Of a DNA stretch of 64,000 nucleotides, positions 29,007 through 36,351 are shown one piece after another (positions within the stretch are counted from its first letter, which is position 1; the number at the start of each line of letters is the position of its first letter). A program made the translations under genes and the position numbers. Below the pieces are notes generated by a model, which saw only the letters and a program-made list of their open reading frames with translations, made no database searches and was not told the DNA's origin. The DNA is from an uncultured Faecalibacterium sp. (GTDB lineage: Bacteria > Bacillota > Clostridia > Oscillospirales > Ruminococcaceae), in the NCBI GenBank assembly GCA_934524985.1, contig CAKSYT010000001.1, positions 302,293-366,292 of the forward strand, in the 5' to 3' direction.

Positions 29007-29921
29007 ATGACAAATAAGGAAGAGCGCCCGGCAGGCTGCGTGCTGCGGCTGTTCGGTGTACCGGAGCAGACCGTGCAAAAGGCGGTGGCAGCCCTGCCGG
29101 ACACTTGGCAGGGTACGGTGCACTGCCGCACCCGGGGCGCGGAAACGCTGGTGGCGCTGCAAAGCAGCACCGCACAAGAGCTGCACCGGGCGGTACAGCT
29201 GCTGCGGACAAGCCTTGCCCCGGCACTGTACGGGGAAGGGGAGCAGACCCTTGCCGCCGCCGCAGTGCAGGCGCTGGAGCAGCACCGCAAACTTTTGGTG
29301 TGCGGCGATGCCGCCGCCGGGGCGCTGCTGGAGACTCGGCTGGAAAACCTTCCCGGCGCGGAAAAGGTGTTCGATTTTGGCGCCATGAGCTACGCCAATG
29401 CCGCGCTTACCGCCCGGCTCAGCCGCAAGCTGCGCAAGGCCCCGCAGGCAGAGCCTGCCCGCACACTGGCGCGGGTGCAGGCCATGCAGCGGCTGACCGG
29501 TGCCGCACTGGTGGTGGGCTGTGTGGAACTGCCCCAGAGCCGCCTGCTGCTGGTGGGCGGCAAAAAGGGCTGCTGGCTGCGGTGCGTATCGCCGGACGAG
29601 AACCCCGGATTGTGGCTGCTGGATATGCTGCGCCGCGCAGCCTGCGGTCTGCCGCAGGCAGGGGGCACAGGCTGGCAGCCCTACGGCAAAGCCGTGCCGG
29701 ATTCCGCCCTGACCCCTGCCGCCCTCGCGGCTGCAATGCCCGCGCCGCCGCGCCCGAAGCGCCGCAGGCTGGGCAGGGTGCTGGCGGTACTTTTGCTGCT
29801 GGCACTGGCAGCACTGGCTGCGGGCTGGTACTATACCGGCGGCGACCTTGCCGCCCTGCCCCAAAAGCTGCAAAGCCTTGGCGCGGAAAGCCTGCCCCAC
29901 GCCGGGGCAAGGCTGGTGTGA
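29007..29921 (+). CDS. Degenerate CinA-like protein with C-terminal membrane anchor
   Basis: 304 aa. Its first ~200 residues can be aligned by eye, weakly, to the middle and C-terminal domains of the CinA encoded just upstream. CVLRLFGVPEQTV matches LTLRVLGGESNLE. LLVCGDAAAGALLETRLENL matches TIATAESCTGGMIAQRLTNV, and AEKVFDFGAMSYANAALTARL matches ASEVFGYGFVTYWEQAKAKLV. The N-terminal MoaB-like domain is absent and the AESCTGG active site reads GDAAAGA, so the amidase activity should be lost. Residues ~258-276 form a membrane helix after the basic PRPKRRR. ATG 29,007 follows GGGGGGA. This is my inference; no database match was available. Confidence 0.6.
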   Translation: MTNKEERPAGCVLRLFGVPEQTVQKAVAALPDTWQGTVHCRTRGAETLVALQSSTAQELHRAVQLLRTSLAPALYGEGEQTLAAAAVQALEQHRKLLVCGDAAAGALLETRLENLPGAEKVFDFGAMSYANAALTARLSRKLRKAPQAEPARTLARVQAMQRLTGAALVVGCVELPQSRLLLVGGKKGCWLRCVSPDENPGLWLLDMLRRAACGLPQAGGTGWQPYGKAVPDSALTPAALAAAMPAPPRPKRRRLGRVLAVLLLLALAALAAGWYYTGGDLAALPQKLQSLGAESLPHAGARLV

Positions 29922-29951
29922 GTGCTGCGGTGGATGCCTTCAATAAAAAGT

Positions 29952-29997
29952 AAAAACCAAGCCCGGAGGGTTCACAGACCTTCCGGGCTTGGTTTTT
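29952..29997. terminator. Bidirectional terminator between the CinA-like gene and tRNA-Arg
   Basis: AAAAACCAAGCCCGGAGGG (29,952-29,970) pairs with CCTTCCGGGCTTGGTTTTT (29,979-29,997). There is a T run on both strands, so it can stop the CinA-like transcript and the minus-strand tRNA-Arg. Confidence 0.9.
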
Positions 29998-30001
29998 GCG
30001 C

Positions 30002-30078
30002 TGGCGTCCCCGATGTGATTCGAACACACGGCCTTCCGCTTAGGAGGCGGACGCTCTATCCAGCTGAGCTACGGAGAC
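30002..30078 (-). tRNA. tRNA-Arg (anticodon CCT)
   Basis: On the minus strand the acceptor arms GTCTCCG and CGGGGAC pair, followed by G and an encoded CCA. The D-arm is GCTCAGCTGGATAGAGC, the anticodon stem-loop TCCGC-CTCCTAA-GCGGA gives anticodon CCT, and the T-loop is TTCGAAT. Reads AGG codons. Confidence 0.95.
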
Positions 30079-30160
30079 ACAGTTCGGCATCCTTTGGGGG
30101 CAGAACGCCCCAAAAACGCAGTACCTTATTATAATACCGCAACCGGGCTGTAAAATCAAG

Positions 30161-30189
30161 TTGAACCTGCGGGCAAAATGGTGTATGCT
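30161..30189 (+). promoter_or_regulatory. Promoter of the K+ transporter gene
   Basis: TTGAAC (30,161-30,166), a 17-base spacer and TATGCT (30,184-30,189), about 45 bases before the ATG. Confidence 0.7.
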
Positions 30190-30233
30190 ATAAGGGAATG
30201 CAAAGCGGCCGCGTGCTGCGCAGGGAGGATGCT

Positions 30234-31631
30234 ATGGAAAAGATAAAAAATATCCGCAAAAAGCTGCGGCACCAGAGGTCGGTCCGGCGGAGAAAGCTGG
30301 GACTGAGCACTCCGACCCAGATCATCTGCGTCAGCTTTATTATCGTCATCGCGCTGGGCACGCTGCTGCTCACTTTGCCCATTTCCAGTAGGCACGGACG
30401 GCTGGATGTGCTCAACGCCATGTTCACCGCCACCAGCGCCACCTGCGTCACCGGTCTGGTGGTGCGGGATACATGGACGCAGTTCACATGGTTCGGGCAG
30501 GCGGTGGTGCTGCTGCTCATTCAGGTGGGCGGCCTTGGCCTTGTTACCCTTACCAGCTTTTTTGCGCTGGCCATGCGTCGGCGCATGGGCTTCCGAGATC
30601 TGCGTCTGCTGGGCGAGAGCGTCTCGGCAGACGGCTACGATCAGGCCAAAAGCGTGCTGAAGATCGTGGTGGGGCTGGCAGCGATGTTTGAAGGCATCGG
30701 CATTCTGCTGCTGCTGTTCGCCTTTGTGCCGCAGTTCGGGCTGGAGGGCGTCTGGATCAGCGTGTTCACCGCCATTTCGGCCTTCTGCAATGCGGGCTTT
30801 GACCTGTTTGGGCGGTTCGGAGCGTACTCCTCGCTGGTGCCCTATGTCAATAACTACTATGTGCAGGCGGTGATCATGTTCATGATCATCTCCGGTGGTC
30901 TGGGCTTTATGGTCTGGGTGGAGCTGTGCCAGTGGTACCAGAAGCGCCGCCTGTCCCTGCACGCCAAGGTGGTGCTGTCCTTCTCGGTGATCTTGTGGCT
31001 GGGCGGCGCGCTGGGGCTGGGACTGATGGAGTGGAACAATCCCGCCACGCTGGGCGGGCTGTCGGTGCCCGGCAAGGTGATGGCTTCGCTGTTCCAGTCG
31101 GTATCCACCCGTACCGCCGGCATGAACACCGTGGACTTGGCCTCCTGCGGCACCCTGAGCAAGCTGCTCATGAGCGTGCTGCAATTTATCGGCGCAGCGC
31201 CCGGCTCTACCGGCGGCGGCGTGAAGGTGACTACTTTTGCGGTCATCATACTGACCATCCGCAGCGTGGCGCAGGGACGCGATGACTGCGTGATCGCTGA
31301 CCATCACATCGAGTCCAAGACGGTCTACCGTGCCCTGACCATCATCGTGCTGGGCGCGGCGGCAGCCATTGGCTCGGCTATTGTGGTGTACTACAACACC
31401 TCGGATGCCGTGTCGGTGGTGGATGCCATCTTCGAGTCCTGCTCGGCTTTTGGCACGGTGGGGCTTTCCGTAGGTGTGACCAGCCAGCTGAACAACGGGG
31501 CAAAGATCCTGTATATGCTGGTCATGTTCATGGGCCGTGTAGGCCCGGTGGCCTTTGCCATGAGCCTGACCGCCAAACCGGACGACAACAAGCGCAAGAT
31601 CATGCCGGTGGGGCATATCAACGTAGGTTAA
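30234..31631 (+). CDS. TrkH/KtrB-family potassium uptake channel subunit
   Basis: Membrane K+ transporter of four M1-P-M2 repeats (465 aa). The pore-loop motifs are visible in order: TSATCVTGLVV, FCNAGFDLFG, STRTAGMNTVD and SAFGTVGLSVGV, each with the selectivity-filter glycine. A basic cytoplasmic start (KIKNIRKKLRHQRSVRRRK) precedes the first helix. ATG 30,234 with CAGGGAGGATGCT is preferred to an open frame 12 codons longer. No KtrA/TrkA gating subunit is adjacent, so it must be encoded elsewhere. Confidence 0.92.
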   Translation: MEKIKNIRKKLRHQRSVRRRKLGLSTPTQIICVSFIIVIALGTLLLTLPISSRHGRLDVLNAMFTATSATCVTGLVVRDTWTQFTWFGQAVVLLLIQVGGLGLVTLTSFFALAMRRRMGFRDLRLLGESVSADGYDQAKSVLKIVVGLAAMFEGIGILLLLFAFVPQFGLEGVWISVFTAISAFCNAGFDLFGRFGAYSSLVPYVNNYYVQAVIMFMIISGGLGFMVWVELCQWYQKRRLSLHAKVVLSFSVILWLGGALGLGLMEWNNPATLGGLSVPGKVMASLFQSVSTRTAGMNTVDLASCGTLSKLLMSVLQFIGAAPGSTGGGVKVTTFAVIILTIRSVAQGRDDCVIADHHIESKTVYRALTIIVLGAAAAIGSAIVVYYNTSDAVSVVDAIFESCSAFGTVGLSVGVTSQLNNGAKILYMLVMFMGRVGPVAFAMSLTAKPDDNKRKIMPVGHINVG

Positions 31632-31635
31632 ATGA

Positions 31636-31680
31636 AAAAAGCGGCGGCTGCACAAAGCACTGTGCAGCCGCCGTTTTTAT
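31636..31680. terminator. Bidirectional terminator between the K+ transporter gene and pepT
   Basis: CGGCGGCTGCACA (31,642-31,654) pairs exactly with TGTGCAGCCGCCG (31,661-31,673), with TTTTTA on the plus side and TTTTTT on the minus side. It serves both convergent genes. Confidence 0.9.
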
Positions 31681-31739
31681 GTTGAACGATAGGAACAGAC
31701 CATTTTCACGCTGAAAGCTTTTTCACGGAAAAAGGCGAA

Positions 31740-32957
31740 TCACTCTGCGTACAGGGAGATGATATTCAGCACGATCTCGGTGCAGCGGTCCATCCGCTCT
31801 ACGGTGGTGCACTCGCATACGCCGTGGAAGTTGAAGCCGCCGGTGCCCAGATTGGGGCAAGGCAGACCATTCCAGCTCAGGGTAGCGCCATCGGTGCCGC
31901 CGCGCACGGGCACCTCCACCGGCTCCAGACCGGCCATGCGCACAGCCTTGCGGGCAGTTTCGATGAGGTGGAAGTGGGGCTTGATCTTTTCCAGCATATT
32001 GCGGTAGCTGTCCTTGATCTCTACTTCTACGGTGCCTGCGCCGTACTTGCCGTTCAGGTAATCGGCAATGTCCTGCATGTTGTCCTTCTTGAACTGCAGC
32101 TTGGCGGCGTCGTGGTCGCGCAGGATGTAGCCCAGCTTTGCGGTGGTGACATCGCCGTACATCTGGCACAGGTGGTAGAAGCCCTGACGCCCCTCGGTGG
32201 TCTCGGGACGTGCCATCACAGGCAGAGCGCCGTGGAACTCCATGGCAACGTTGGAGGCGTTGATCATGGTGTCCTTGGCAGAGCCGGGGTGCACCGAGAA
32301 GCCGTGGATGGTCACGGTGGCAGCAGCAGCGTTGAAGTTCTCGTACTCGATGTCACCGGCATCGCCGCCGTCCACCGTGTAGGCAAAGTCTGCGCCAAAG
32401 CCGGGGATATCGAACAGGTCGGCACCCTCGCCGATCTCCTCGTCCGGGGTAAAGCCGATGCACAGCTTGCCGTGGGGACGACCCTCGCGGATGACGGTCT
32501 CCACAGCGGTCATGATCTCAGCCACACCGGCTTTGTCGTCTGCACCCAGCAGGGTGGTGCCGTCGGTAGTGATCAGGGTCTCGCCCTTCATGGAGGCAAG
32601 GAAGGGGAAGGCAGAGACCTTCATCACCTTGCCGGTGGCGGGCAGCACCACATCGCCGCCGTCGTAGTTCTCGTGCAGGATGGGGTTCACGTTCTCGCCG
32701 CTGGCATCCGGGGCGGTGTCCATGTGGGCAATCAGACCCAGTGCGGGCTTTTCCTCGCAGCCGGGGGTGGCGGGCAGGGAACCGTAGACGTAGCAGTGCT
32801 CGTCCACCCGGGCGTCCTCCACGCCCAGAGCCTTCAGCTCCTCCACCAGCTTGTGAGCCAGATCAAACTCCCGCGCAGCGGAAGGATGGGTGCCGGACTC
32901 CGGGTCCGAGGTGGTGTAGACCCTGACGTAATCAAGCAGTCGTTCATAGGCGCGCAT
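31740..32957 (-). CDS. pepT: Peptidase T (tripeptide aminopeptidase)
   Basis: Dinuclear zinc M20 peptidase that releases N-terminal residues from tripeptides. Metal-site segments occur in order: HMDTAPDASG, GADDKAGVAEI, DEEIGEGADLF and GTDGATLSWNG, with the dimerisation segment HPGSAKDTMINA in between. ATG 32,957 follows TAAAGGAGTG and gives 405 aa. The in-frame GTG four codons earlier overlaps that ribosome site and is rejected. Single-gene unit with its own promoter. Confidence 0.95.
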   Translation of the reverse strand: MRAYERLLDYVRVYTTSDPESGTHPSAAREFDLAHKLVEELKALGVEDARVDEHCYVYGSLPATPGCEEKPALGLIAHMDTAPDASGENVNPILHENYDGGDVVLPATGKVMKVSAFPFLASMKGETLITTDGTTLLGADDKAGVAEIMTAVETVIREGRPHGKLCIGFTPDEEIGEGADLFDIPGFGADFAYTVDGGDAGDIEYENFNAAAATVTIHGFSVHPGSAKDTMINASNVAMEFHGALPVMARPETTEGRQGFYHLCQMYGDVTTAKLGYILRDHDAAKLQFKKDNMQDIADYLNGKYGAGTVEVEIKDSYRNMLEKIKPHFHLIETARKAVRMAGLEPVEVPVRGGTDGATLSWNGLPCPNLGTGGFNFHGVCECTTVERMDRCTEIVLNIISLYAE

Positions 32958-33014
32958 AATAAAGCACACTCCTTTAGCAATATTGAAGAATCACAGTTTT
33001 GCGATCCAGCTTCT

Positions 33015-33043
33015 ATCATACCCTGTTTTTCCTGTTTTGACAA
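33015..33043 (-). promoter_or_regulatory. Promoter of pepT
   Basis: On the minus strand TTGTCA (33,043-33,038), a 17-base spacer and TATGAT (33,020-33,015). Confidence 0.75.
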
Positions 33044-33123
33044 CCTTTTTTGCGCACTTGAGACAGAAAGCGCGGCTTCAACAACAAAATTCACCGCAAA
33101 AAGCCGTTTTACGCTGAGCATAA

Positions 33124-33159
33124 AACAAGACACCGGAAGCCAGCAGACTCTCCGGTGTC
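33124..33159 (-). terminator. Terminator after pfkA
   Basis: GACACCGGA (33,129-33,137) pairs with TCCGGTGTC (33,151-33,159). On the minus strand TTGTTTT follows. Confidence 0.75.
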
Positions 33160-33188
33160 TCGCTTTTCTCAGCGTTTGCGGGCAGGGC

Positions 33189-34268
33189 TTAACCCAGACA
33201 GACGCCCATGCGGCGGGCTACGTTCAGCAGCTCGCAGTTTTCGGGCACATTGCGGGTCTTACCGGCAATGTCTGCCAGACGGTTCTCAGTCACCCGGCGG
33301 TTCACCATGGCCACGGTCACGCCGTAGCGCTCTACCTCCACCAGCTGCGCGGCATAGCTGCCGAACTGGGTGGCCAGCACACGGTCGTAGGCGCTGGGGC
33401 TGCCGCCGCGCTGCATGTGACCCGGGATACACACGCGGGTCTCCATGCCGGTCTTTTTCTGCACGGCCTGTGCAATGCGGTTGGTGGCGGTGGTGCCAAG
33501 ACCTGCCTCGGCACGCTTGGCCGTCCAGTCCTTGCGCTTCATGCGGGCTTCCTCGGTGTTGATGGCACCCTCGGCTACGGCGAGGATGGAGAAGTTCGAG
33601 CCCTTCTTGGCGCGGCGCTCCACGGCCTCGCACACGCGGTCGATATCGTAGGGCAGCTCGGGCAGCAGAATGATGTCCGCACCGCCGGCAATGCCGGAGT
33701 ACAGGGTAAGCCAACCGGCCTTGTTGCCCATGATCTCGATGCACATTACACGGCTGTGGCTGCCGGCGGTGGTGTGGATGCGGTCGATGACGTCCGTGGC
33801 GATATCCACAGCGGTGTGGAAGCCGAAGGTCACATCGGTGCCGTAGATATCGTTGTCAATGGTCTTGGGCAGGCCGATGATGTTCAGCCCCTCCTGCGAA
33901 AGCAGGTTGGCGGTCTTGTGGGTACCGTTGCCGCCCAGACACAGCAGGCAGTCCAGCTTCGCGGCCTTATAGGTCTTTTTCATGGCGGCGACTTTATCAA
34001 CGTTGTCATCCTCCACCACACGCATCATCTTGAAGGGGGTGCGCTTGGTGCCCAGAATGGTGCCGCCTAAGGTCAGGATGCCGCGGAAGTCGTCTTCGTT
34101 CATCTCGCGGTAGTCGCCGTTGATCAAGCCGCTGTAACCGTTGGCAATGCCCACGATCTCCACGTTGTCTCCCATGCGGGCGTACAGTGCTTTTGCAACG
34201 CCGCGGATGGTGGCGTTCAGGCCCGGACAATCGCCGCCGGAAGTCAGGATACCAACACGTTTTTTCAT
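33189..34268 (-). CDS. pfkA: 6-phosphofructokinase
   Basis: Phosphorylates fructose 6-phosphate in glycolysis. It begins KRVGILTSGGDCPGLNA and has GGNGTHK at residues 112-118 and PKTIDND at 134-140 (catalytic Asp in TIDND). The phosphoryl-donor markers are mixed: Gly is kept in GGNGT (ATP-type), Lys stands in PKTID (as in PPi-type and mixed-substrate enzymes), and the Mg-site Asp of GGDG is Asn. It therefore belongs to the group III-like PFKs, and donor use cannot be fixed by eye. 359 aa; AAGAGGG is the ribosome site. Confidence 0.93.
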   Translation of the reverse strand: MKKRVGILTSGGDCPGLNATIRGVAKALYARMGDNVEIVGIANGYSGLINGDYREMNEDDFRGILTLGGTILGTKRTPFKMMRVVEDDNVDKVAAMKKTYKAAKLDCLLCLGGNGTHKTANLLSQEGLNIIGLPKTIDNDIYGTDVTFGFHTAVDIATDVIDRIHTTAGSHSRVMCIEIMGNKAGWLTLYSGIAGGADIILLPELPYDIDRVCEAVERRAKKGSNFSILAVAEGAINTEEARMKRKDWTAKRAEAGLGTTATNRIAQAVQKKTGMETRVCIPGHMQRGGSPSAYDRVLATQFGSYAAQLVEVERYGVTVAMVNRRVTENRLADIAGKTRNVPENCELLNVARRMGVCLG

Positions 34269-34359
34269 TCAAATACCCTCTTTCATTATCATTCAGGCAA
34301 AGCCGAACGGTCCGGCAAAGGGTGCCGGGCTGACCGGGATCCTACCTTTTTATAGTATT

Positions 34360-34388
34360 AGAGTATTCCGAAAGGGGAGTGCTGTCAA
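34360..34388 (-). promoter_or_regulatory. Promoter of pfkA
   Basis: On the minus strand TTGACA (34,388-34,383), a 17-base spacer and TACTCT (34,365-34,360). The leader of about 85 bases contains a GC-rich inverted repeat (GCCCGGCACCC...) of unclear role. Confidence 0.65.
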
Positions 34389-34467
34389 GAGAAAAACCAA
34401 AAATTTACAAGCCTGTGTGCACCGGAAAGCCGCTGCAAAAACTTTTGCAGAAAAACTGAAAAAATGG

Positions 34468-34496
34468 TTGACAAGCAGCCCGCTGGCGTGTATAAT
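34468..34496 (+). promoter_or_regulatory. Consensus promoter of the tRNA-Gln/tRNA-Pro operon
   Basis: TTGACA (34,468-34,473), exactly 17 bases, TATAAT (34,491-34,496): a perfect sigma-A consensus. An inverted repeat TTGTCAGC...GCTGACAA (34,502-34,530) lies at the transcript start, ten bases before the first tRNA, and may be a processed leader hairpin. Confidence 0.93.
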
Positions 34497-34540
34497 ATCC
34501 CTTGTCAGCGACGCACGGCGCGGCTGACAAAACCGAATAT

Positions 34541-34614
34541 TGGGGATTTGCATAGTGGTAGTGCGGTAGACTCTGACTCTACTTGTGGGAGTTCGATTCT
34601 CTCATCCCCAACCA
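34541..34614 (+). tRNA. tRNA-Gln (anticodon CTG)
   Basis: The acceptor arms TGGGGAT and ATCCCCA pair, with encoded ACCA. The anticodon stem-loop GTAGA-CTCTGAC-TCTAC gives CTG, reading CAG. The T-arm is GGGAG-TTCGATT-CTCTC. First gene of a two-tRNA unit. Confidence 0.92.
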
Positions 34615-34645
34615 GTTACCGCAGCCGAATAAGCTGCGGTATTTT

Positions 34646-34721
34646 CGGGGCATAGCGCAGTTGGTAGCGCGCCTCGTTCGGGACGAGGAGGCCGTGGGTT
34701 CAAATCCCGCTGCTCCGACCA
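34646..34721 (+). tRNA. tRNA-Pro (anticodon CGG)
   Basis: The acceptor arms CGGGGCA and TGCTCCG pair with one G-U, followed by ACCA. The anticodon stem-loop CCTCG-TTCGGGA-CGAGG gives CGG, reading CCG. The T-loop is TTCAAAT. It follows tRNA-Gln after 31 bases. Confidence 0.94.
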
Positions 34722-34724
34722 AAA

Positions 34725-34757
34725 AAGCAGACACACATTTGTGTGTCTGTTTTTTTA
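34725..34757 (+). terminator. Terminator of the tRNA operon
   Basis: CAGACACAC (34,728-34,736) pairs with GTGTGTCTG (34,741-34,749), followed by eight T. Confidence 0.9.
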
Positions 34758-34776
34758 TTTTTGCGCGAACAGGCTG

Positions 34777-34820
34777 TAAAAAAGTGGCTCAGAAACACCG
34801 ACAGGTGTTTCTGAGCCACT
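34777..34820 (-). terminator. Terminator of the queT-HAD operon
   Basis: A 17 bp perfect stem (34,783-34,799 and 34,804-34,820). On the minus strand it is followed by TTTTTTAC. The stem AGTGGCTCAGAAACACC resembles the family A hairpin at 23,175 (GTGGTTCAGAAACGTC), but the loop is GACA and no element arms flank it. Confidence 0.85.
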
Positions 34821-34824
34821 AATA

Positions 34825-35475
34825 TTATATCGTTTCCAGCAATGCAGGCAGCTGGGCAAGGTCGTCGATGACGTAGGGGCTGGCCTTTTCCAGCCGGGCG
34901 CGGGACTGGTGCCCGCCGGTGTACAGCACGCAGGTTGCGCCGATGGCCGCAGCCACTGCGGCGTCGTGGTCGGTATCGCCGACCATCACGCAGGCCGCCG
35001 GGTCGATGCCGGTGCGGCGCAGATAGTCGGTGCCAAGCTGTACCTTGCTTACGCCGTAAATGTCTGCAAGGCCGAGCAACTCGGTAAAAAAGCCTTGCAG
35101 ACCCCGGGCGGATACCTGCTCGATCAGGTAATCACGGCGGGAGGCGGAAAGCACAGCCTGCTGCCAGCCCATGCGGGCCAGCGTTTGCAGGGTGTCAACG
35201 GCGTGTGCCGTTACAGCGCAGCCGGGCACACCGGCGTTATAGTGCTCCATAAAGCGGGCGGCAAGTTCCGGGTAGGGGTGCCGCGCAAAATCGAACCCGG
35301 CGCAGCGGTAGTAGTCCTCGATGGGAAAGCCGAACAGCTCCCGGTAGGCAGCCAGATCGTACCGCTGGGTGTAGCCGTGGGTCTCCAGCATCCAGTTCAG
35401 GCAGCTGTGGGTAAAATCCACATCGTCCATCAGGGTACCGTTCCAGTCCCAGAAGATCATACCGTTTGGCTGCAT
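34825..35475 (-). CDS. HAD-superfamily phosphatase (phosphoglycolate phosphatase-like)
   Basis: 216 aa. Motif I is IFWDWNGTLMDD (nucleophile in DWNGT), with a helical cap domain, motif II AVLSASRRDYL, the lysine in GVSKVQLGTDYL and the acidic motif MVGDTDHDAAVAAAIG. It matches the Gph/PhnX-like class of HAD hydrolases; the substrate cannot be assigned. It starts 15 bases after queT in the same direction with GGAGG, so it is probably under the same preQ1-III riboswitch. A phosphatase role in queuosine-precursor salvage is possible but only inferred from context. Confidence 0.85.
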   Translation of the reverse strand: MQPNGMIFWDWNGTLMDDVDFTHSCLNWMLETHGYTQRYDLAAYRELFGFPIEDYYRCAGFDFARHPYPELAARFMEHYNAGVPGCAVTAHAVDTLQTLARMGWQQAVLSASRRDYLIEQVSARGLQGFFTELLGLADIYGVSKVQLGTDYLRRTGIDPAACVMVGDTDHDAAVAAAIGATCVLYTGGHQSRARLEKASPYVIDDLAQLPALLETI

Positions 35476-35490
35476 GGAAACCTCCTTGTG

Positions 35491-36018
35491 TTATTCCGCC
35501 GCAAACACCTTGCGCAGTGCGGCGTTGCTCTCGATCAGCTTTACCAGCACAACGCCCAGCACCGTGCAGCTGATCAGCTCGCCGATGCCCACCGAGATGC
35601 CGTTGGTGATGCAGGCCAGCCAGATGGGTGCGCTGGACGTGGGGTCCGGGAACATCACGGCGATTTCAATGCCGATGATCACCGCGTTGAACAGCACCGG
35701 GGGCAGGCTGGCGGCAATGGCCAGACCCTTGAAGCGTACATTGCGCAGCTTGTAGGTGACAAGGCAGGCCAGCAGGGTAGCCAGCGTGCCAAAGATCACG
35801 TCCACGATGGTGGAGCCCAGCAGGTTTGCCAGGAAGCAGCCCAGCACAACACCCACGATGTACTCGGCACCGAACACGGGCAGCAGGCACAGAGCCTCGG
35901 CCACACGCACCTGCACAGCACCATAGGAGAGGGGCTGCAGTGCCAGACACAGCACCACATAGATGGCTGCCACTACACCGCAGTGCACCAGCTTACGGAC
36001 GGAAGAATTCTGATTCAT
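35491..36018 (-). CDS. queT: QueT family ECF transporter S component (queuosine precursor uptake)
   Basis: Small hydrophobic substrate-binding subunit for an energy-coupling-factor transporter, 175 aa with about five to six membrane helices. It includes LVHCGVVAAIYVVLCLAL, a substrate-side loop VRVAEALCLLPVFG, and GCFLANLLGS. ATG 36,018 (MNQNSSVRK) is chosen because the GGAG of the riboswitch expression platform lies eight bases before it. The preQ1-III element upstream strongly supports the substrate assignment. The shared EcfA/EcfT module is not in this window. Confidence 0.93.
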   Translation of the reverse strand: MNQNSSVRKLVHCGVVAAIYVVLCLALQPLSYGAVQVRVAEALCLLPVFGAEYIVGVVLGCFLANLLGSTIVDVIFGTLATLLACLVTYKLRNVRFKGLAIAASLPPVLFNAVIIGIEIAVMFPDPTSSAPIWLACITNGISVGIGELISCTVLGVVLVKLIESNAALRKVFAAE

Positions 36019-36025
36019 GATAATA

Positions 36026-36129
36026 CTCCAGCGGTTTGATTTTGACCGCACAGGAACCGCCAGCTCCTGTGGGTTTTGCCCGGTACCGCTCGAGTGGCAC
36101 CGGGGAGCCTAAAATCCTAAGTTGCTCTT
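36026..36129 (-). ncRNA. preQ1 class III riboswitch upstream of queT
   Basis: On the minus strand the leader reads GAGCAACTTAGGATTTTAGG, CTCCCCGG, then a side hairpin, GGGCAAAACCCACAGG, and ends in GCGGT...ACCGCTGGAG, where GGAG is the queT ribosome site. From memory this closely follows the preQ1-III aptamer whose crystal structure came from Faecalibacterium prausnitzii. The class uses a pseudoknot with an inserted side helix. The 3' GCGGT/ACCGC hairpin next to GGAG suggests translational control. Confidence 0.9.
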
Positions 36130-36163
36130 TGAGGATACTGCACAAAAAAGCACAGCAGAAGGG

Positions 36164-36192
36164 AGTATATCACAAAATCGGACGGAATGCAA
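36164..36192 (-). promoter_or_regulatory. Promoter of the queT operon
   Basis: On the minus strand TTGCAT (36,192-36,187), a 17-base spacer and TATACT (36,169-36,164), about 35 bases before the aptamer. Confidence 0.8.
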
Positions 36193-36200
36193 TGGGAAGA

Positions 36201-36350
36201 GGACGATTGAAACTGCCCTCCGCGCTGCTCTGGGCGTATTCATGTAAAAATGGAATACCGGAGTGTCCGCAGACACTCCGGTATTCCGAAAGTTCAAATA
36301 ATGATTCCTCTGACAATGGCCAGAGCGCAGCGGCGGCCATTCCAGATGGT
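36201..36350 (-). repeat. Family A palindromic element, copy A4
   Basis: With the riboswitch, it fills the 333-base gap between degV and queT. Both ends carry an arm. On the plus strand the left arm is GGACGATTGAAACTGCCCTC...GGGCGTATTC and the right arm is the inverted CTCTGACAATGGCCAGAGCG...GGCCATTCCAGATGG. Between them lies one perfect 16 bp hairpin (36,252-36,287; TGCG loop on the minus strand). It lies just after degV, in that gene's orientation. Confidence 0.8.
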
Positions 36351-36351
36351 T

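Noticed and set aside
31681..31739. Vestigial family A fragment (CTTTTTCACGGAAAAAGGCGAATC) after the K+ transporter terminator
   Set aside because: It resembles the TTTTTCACGG block and a GAATC end, but it is too short to separate from chance.
33189..34268. Calling the phosphofructokinase PPi-dependent
   Set aside because: Only the Lys of PKTID points to PPi; the Gly of GGNGT points to ATP. Left undecided.
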